Source: Agrobacterium cavarae (GTDB lineage Bacteria > Pseudomonadota > Alphaproteobacteria > Rhizobiales > Rhizobiaceae). From it: a DNA stretch of 64,000 nt. The DNA lies in NCBI RefSeq assembly GCF_004310285.1, contig NZ_SISF01000023.1:248001-312000 (forward strand), given 5' to 3'. Shown piece by piece: positions 60,393-64,000 of this stretch (within the stretch, counting starts at the first letter, position 1; every line of letters starts with the position of its first letter). The notes below the pieces were generated by a model, which was not told where the DNA came from, did no database searches, and was given only the letters and a program-made list of their open reading frames with translations. Both the position numbers and the translations under genes were made by a program.

Positions 60393-61139
60393 ATGGGTTT
60401 CGTCAAGGATTTGAGCAATGAGGGATCGGGTCAGCCGATAGCGTCGAAGACCATTCCCTCCGTGACGCGCTCCGACCTCTTCCCCAAGCTGGTTGCCATG
60501 CAGAGAAGTCTTGGCGCCAAAAACTTCATCGTTCTGCGTGCCGTTGCAGCCGGATTTCCCAACAAAAGGAAGCTCTCCTGCGAACTTGAAAATCTGGGTC
60601 TGGCTGCCGGCGAACAAAGCGCTCAGCTGGTTAAGGTTCTCGGTGAACGTCTGCTCGATCATCTTGAATCGTCCCTGCTCCCCGTCGCCTGGACGAGCGA
60701 GCAAGAATCGGGCTTCGCCGATCTGCCGGACGTTCCCGCCCTTCTCATTCGCCTCGACAACGAGAACCTCGGATATTCCGGTGTTGGCTTCCCCGTGCGG
60801 CTTGGCACGATGGGCAACGGCTTCGTCATTTTTTGCGGTGGCAACCTGTTGCTCGACAATGAACTCATGCTGGAGCAGCACGTCAAATCCACACAGATCA
60901 TGATCGATCTCCTGGCCATGGACGAGCGTCGCGTCTCGCCGTCAGAGGCACTCAGCGAGCGCGAAGTCGCATGCCTGCAACTGGCAGGCGATGGCAGGAT
61001 CAGCGAAGAAATAGCAACCAAGCTTGGTCTGTCCGTTCACACGGTCAATGCTTACCTCGGCTCCGCCACCATCAAGCTGGATTCCGTCAATCGCATCCAG
61101 GCGATCGCCAAGGCTATCCGGCTTGGTTTTATCCACTGA
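60393..61139 (+). CDS. visR: VisR LuxR-type motility regulator
   Basis: The 248-residue partner of VisN starts at ATG 60393 after an AAAGGG site, 10 bases past visN. The C-terminal HTH is visible (LSEREVACLQLAGDGRISEE, then HTVNAYLGSATIKL). The N-terminal half resembles the autoinducer-binding fold, but no acyl-homoserine-lactone requirement is known. Confidence 0.92.
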   Translation: MGFVKDLSNEGSGQPIASKTIPSVTRSDLFPKLVAMQRSLGAKNFIVLRAVAAGFPNKRKLSCELENLGLAAGEQSAQLVKVLGERLLDHLESSLLPVAWTSEQESGFADLPDVPALLIRLDNENLGYSGVGFPVRLGTMGNGFVIFCGGNLLLDNELMLEQHVKSTQIMIDLLAMDERRVSPSEALSEREVACLQLAGDGRISEEIATKLGLSVHTVNAYLGSATIKLDSVNRIQAIAKAIRLGFIH

Positions 61140-61466
61140 CACGCGTCGCAGTGTTCAGTCGAGCCTGAGTCTCGTGCCGTTGGTACAGTCAACTGAGCGC
61201 CCGACACGTCTGCAGACATGGCTTGAAAAGTCCGTTGGTGCCCCGCTTTGTGTGGAACACGCGCACGGTTCAGAACCATAATTTTTTGACAATAGTCATT
61301 CTTTTTCGCATCATTCGTTGGTGCGTTCGAAGACATTTAGACGTAAAATCAGCGCCTTGGAGTTGATCTAAAATCGCGTTAGCTTAGTCTAGGCTGTTGT
61401 AGAATTCCCTGAAAATTAATCCTTTTGCTTCAAATTGCCTAAACTCGTTAAGATTGGGGTTTAGCA
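61140..61466. other. Upstream region of the membrane chemoreceptor
   Basis: No coding sequence is supported. The last 200 bases are AT-rich. A CTAAAC/GTTTAG inverted pair (61439-61464) lies just before the start codon and could overlap the ribosome site. Confidence 0.4.
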
Positions 61467-63320
61467 ATGGGGCGTTTCGTTTCGAGATCCATCGTGGTGC
61501 AGATTGTATGTCTGGCCATCGGTCTCATCTTCCTTGGTATCGTTGCCGTCGGTGCTTCGACCTATGTGCGGTTGAAAGAAGACGTCATGCAGACGGCTTT
61601 GATGGATACGGAACGTGCCGTCCGCAGCATGGCCATTCTTTATGAGATGAAGGTCGGCGGAACCACGCTCGCGATCGAAAACGGTGAGTTGAAATCGGTC
61701 AGCCGTCCCAGCATCGGCACCTTGCTCGACTTTGACCTGGTGGATCGTGTCGGTATGGCAAATGGTGGCGTGGCAACCGTTTTCCAGGCGCAGGGCACGG
61801 ATTTCCTTCGTGTCTCGACCAGCCTGAAGAATGAAAAGGGCGAGCGCGCCGTTGGCACCAAGCTTGCCGTCGACGGTGCTGCTTATGCGAAGATCACCAA
61901 GGGTGAGTCCTACTTCGGTCCCGCAACTCTGTTCGGCCGCGACTACATGTCGGGCTATATGCCGGTTTTGTCCAAAAAGGGAGCACCGGTCGGTATTCTT
62001 TTCGTCGGCGTGCCCTTGGAGTTCTACCAGGGCCATATTGACGGTTTGCGCAACATGATCCTCGTCGTCGGTGCGGCTGTCATGCTTGCTTTCAGCATTC
62101 TCGGCTACTTCGTGATCAAGCGCAGCATGCGCCCTCTCGGGAACCTGACGGATGCGATCAGATCCCTGTCTCAGGGCAAGCTCGATACCGACATTCCTTA
62201 CATGGAGCGGAAGAACGAGTTCGGCGATATTGCTCGGGCCTTGGAAGTCTTCCGCGACAATGCACGCGAGAAGCTTCGAATCGAAGGCCAGAGCGTGGAA
62301 GAGCGTGCTCAGGCGGAAGCCGAACGGTCTCGCAACGATGCCGAGAAGCTAGACACCGATCGCCAGATCGAATTTGCTGTCGGCCAGCTGGCAGCCGGTC
62401 TCGCGCGCCTGTCCGATGGCGATCTCACCCAGACGCTCGACGTACCTTTCTCCGGTCGTCTCGAACAGCTTCGGGTGGACTTCAACACTTCGCTCGCCAA
62501 CCTGAAGGATGTGCTTCAGCAGGTGCGTGAGCGCACCTTCATCATTCAGAACAATGGCGCCGAGATGCGCAAATCATCGGATGATCTGTCGCGCCGCACC
62601 GAATCGCAAGCCGCGTCGCTGGAACAGACCGCCGCCGCCGTCGAGGAAATCACGGTCACCGTGAAATCCTCCGCTGAACGTGCCCGGGAAGCCAACAAGG
62701 CCGTTCGCATCACGCAGGAAAGCGCCGACAACTCCGGCTCGGTCGTCAAGAACGCTGTCGATGCCATGGGTCGCATCGAGGAAGCGTCGCAGAAGATCGA
62801 ACAGATCATCGAAGTCATCGACGACATTGCCTTCCAGACCAACCTTCTCGCGCTGAATGCCGGCATCGAAGCCGCGCGTGCCGGCGAAGCGGGCAAGGGC
62901 TTCGCCGTCGTCGCGCAGGAAGTGCGTGAACTCGCCCAGCGTTCGGCAGACGCCGCTCACGAAATCAAGGCGCTGATCAACCAGTCGACGCAGGAGGTCA
63001 ACTCCGGTTCGCTGCTGGTGCAGGAAGCAGGTCAGGTTCTCTCCTCGATCAGCCTGCAGATCGTGACCGTCAGCAAGCATGTCGAAACCATTGCCACGGC
63101 CACCAATGACCAGGCGTCTGCACTGCAGGAGGTCAACAGCTCCGTTAACCAGATGGATCAGATGACCCAGCAAAACGCTGCCATGGCGGAAGAGTCGAGC
63201 GCGGCAAGCCAGATGCTCGCCGATGAAGTCGAGGCCCTGCTTGGTCTCCTCCATCGGTTCCGCATGGAGCAGTCTCACGCCGGCGCTGCGCGACATAGCC
63301 AGTATGGCCGGGCAGCCTGA
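61467..63320 (+). CDS. Membrane chemoreceptor with Cache sensor
   Basis: The 617-residue receptor has a membrane helix at about residues 8-30, a periplasmic single-Cache-type domain (about 31-190, with the [15 protein letters not shown] segment), a second helix (about 193-215), one HAMP domain, a second HAMP-like segment ([17 protein letters not shown]), and a signalling domain with tip [20 protein letters not shown]. It lacks a CheR/CheB-docking pentapeptide at the C-terminus. It signals through the che operon. Monocistronic, with its own terminator. Confidence 0.93.
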   Translation: MGRFVSRSIVVQIVCLAIGLIFLGIVAVGASTYVRLKEDVMQTALMDTERAVRSMAILYEMKVGGTTLAIENGELKSVSRPSIGTLLDFDLVDRVGMANGGVATVFQAQGTDFLRVSTSLKNEKGERAVGTKLAVDGAAYAKITKGESYFGPATLFGRDYMSGYMPVLSKKGAPVGILFVGVPLEFYQGHIDGLRNMILVVGAAVMLAFSILGYFVIKRSMRPLGNLTDAIRSLSQGKLDTDIPYMERKNEFGDIARALEVFRDNAREKLRIEGQSVEERAQAEAERSRNDAEKLDTDRQIEFAVGQLAAGLARLSDGDLTQTLDVPFSGRLEQLRVDFNTSLANLKDVLQQVRERTFIIQNNGAEMRKSSDDLSRRTESQAASLEQTAAAVEEITVTVKSSAERAREANKAVRITQESADNSGSVVKNAVDAMGRIEEASQKIEQIIEVIDDIAFQTNLLALNAGIEAARAGEAGKGFAVVAQEVRELAQRSADAAHEIKALINQSTQEVNSGSLLVQEAGQVLSSISLQIVTVSKHVETIATATNDQASALQEVNSSVNQMDQMTQQNAAMAEESSAASQMLADEVEALLGLLHRFRMEQSHAGAARHSQYGRAA

Positions 63321-63347
63321 ACAAACGTGAGACCTTAACAATAGGAG

Positions 63348-63376
63348 CCGCCCTTCGTCTGTAGGGCGGTTTTTTT
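63348..63376 (+). terminator. Intrinsic terminator after the chemoreceptor
   Basis: CCGCCCT and AGGGCGG form a stem followed by seven T residues, 28 bases past the stop codon. Confidence 0.92.
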
Positions 63377-63420
63377 GTGAGCGCGTGCCAGTGCAGTGAT
63401 CATTTGCGCGCCGGGATAGT

Positions 63421-64000
63421 CTACTCCGCTGCGGCTCGGCGGGTGTTGAAGACCTGGGTGACGTAAGCACGTAGTGCCGCGGGGCGCACTGGCTTGTGCT
63501 GAACGCCGATACCGTGCTTCTCAGCCTCCGCGCGGACCTCCGGGGTACGGTCGGCCGTTATCAGCAGGGCAGGGATCTGCGCCTTCAGCCTGTCGCGCAG
63601 ATGCAGGATGAGATCGATACCGGTGCCTTCAGCCAGGTGATAGTCTGCGACGACCAGATCGGGTATGCCCACCTTGCCGAGAACGGCATCGAGATCTCCC
63701 TCTGAGGCCGCTTGCGAGACTGCGCAGCCCCAGCCGCTCAGCAGCACCGACATGCCTTCGAGGATTCTTGGCTCATTATCGATGCAGAGAATATGAAAGC
63801 CGGAGAGTTGTGTCTGTTGAGGGGACGCGGTCGCAACGCCCGCCTCCTTGCCCTGTTTGGTGCTCTGCGCTTCGCGTGGCAAATGCACCTGGAACGAGGT
63901 GCCTCTGCCGACGACTGAGGACAGCTGGACGGGGTGGTGCAGCACCCGCGAAAGTCGATCGACGATCGAAAGGCCGAGACCGAGACCCGCCGCCGCCTTC
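63421..64000 (-). CDS. Hybrid histidine kinase, C-terminal part
   Basis: The minus-strand frame runs open to the window edge, so the protein continues beyond it. Visible are the G2 box of the ATPase domain (AAAGLGLGLSIVDRLSRVL), the final strand RGTSFQVHLP, a Gln/Lys-rich linker and a C-terminal receiver domain with the acidic IDNEPRI segment, phosphoacceptor Asp in LVVADYHLAEG, LLITADR and Lys in HKPVRP. The ATG-like start inside this frame is not real. The input domain is outside the window. Confidence 0.88.
   Translation of the reverse strand, partial: KAAAGLGLGLSIVDRLSRVLHHPVQLSSVVGRGTSFQVHLPREAQSTKQGKEAGVATASPQQTQLSGFHILCIDNEPRILEGMSVLLSGWGCAVSQAASEGDLDAVLGKVGIPDLVVADYHLAEGTGIDLILHLRDRLKAQIPALLITADRTPEVRAEAEKHGIGVQHKPVRPAALRAYVTQVFNTRRAAAE

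Overview
The window comes from a chromosome of an alphaproteobacterium in the Rhizobiaceae, most like the Agrobacterium/Rhizobium group. The evidence is the RopA/Omp2b-type porin, the che operon without cheW (receptor-cheS-cheY1-cheA-cheR-cheB-cheY2-cheD-cheT), the fliF-visN-visR order, the fused phaAB antiporter gene, and three copies of a mosaic intergenic repeat resembling the rhizobial RIME family. No rRNA, intact tRNA, insertion sequence or CRISPR array was seen.

Layout. (1) 1-2.76 kb: AT-rich end of a genomic island carrying a histidine-kinase-like ATPase (cut by the window edge), a translationally coupled response regulator with an unrecognised C-terminal domain, and a Vsr endonuclease. 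The island ends at a 3' fragment of a tRNA-Phe gene, a likely att site. (2) 3.1-9.9 kb: a DUF3597 protein, a membrane diguanylate cyclase, and an ABC importer plus 4-oxalomesaconate-tautomerase-like operon opposed by a LysR regulator. (3) 10.4-19.7 kb: a major porin and the complete kdpFABCDE high-affinity K+ system, preceded by an extra 27-codon membrane microprotein. (4) 20-24 kb: an ornithine cyclodeaminase family enzyme, an N-carbamoyl hydrolase and a dihydropyrimidinase/hydantoinase. (5) 24-30 kb: the multisubunit cation/proton antiporter phaAB-C-D-E-F-G, all genes overlapping. (6) 31-39 kb: the chemotaxis operon, headed by a soluble globin-type receptor. (7) 39-57.5 kb: a block lying between cheT and fliF, which adjoin in related rhizobia. 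It holds a peptide-type ABC importer, a hydantoin-racemase-like protein, an RpiR regulator, a TPR-containing GT41 (OGT-like) glycosyltransferase, UDP-galactopyranose mutase, and a giant 2376-residue Ser/Thr-rich repeat protein. (8) 57.6-64 kb: fliF, visN, visR, a membrane chemoreceptor and the end of a hybrid histidine kinase.

The most unusual object is the repeat protein at 50243-57373. Read by eye, it is 7 residues plus 296 octapeptides plus one extra residue, with consensus L-[ST]-[ST]-x-Q-[IV]-x-A. The octads are themselves arranged in modules of 10 and 7, giving 17-octad (136-residue) super-repeats. It lies downstream of, and probably with, a GT41 glycosyltransferase and a UDP-Galf-forming enzyme, inside the motility locus. 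This suggests a candidate glycosylated giant structural or surface protein. The alternative is that the glycosyltransferase modifies flagellin, as FlmG does in Caulobacter. Copies of the intergenic repeat sit at both borders of the 18-kb block, in opposite orientations.

Functional links: Kdp and Pha both handle K+/pH homeostasis. The hydantoinase, carbamoylase and racemase-like genes could make a hydantoin or pyrimidine salvage route but are in two places. VisNR is the known master regulator of the rhizobial motility cascade, to which the che and fli genes belong.
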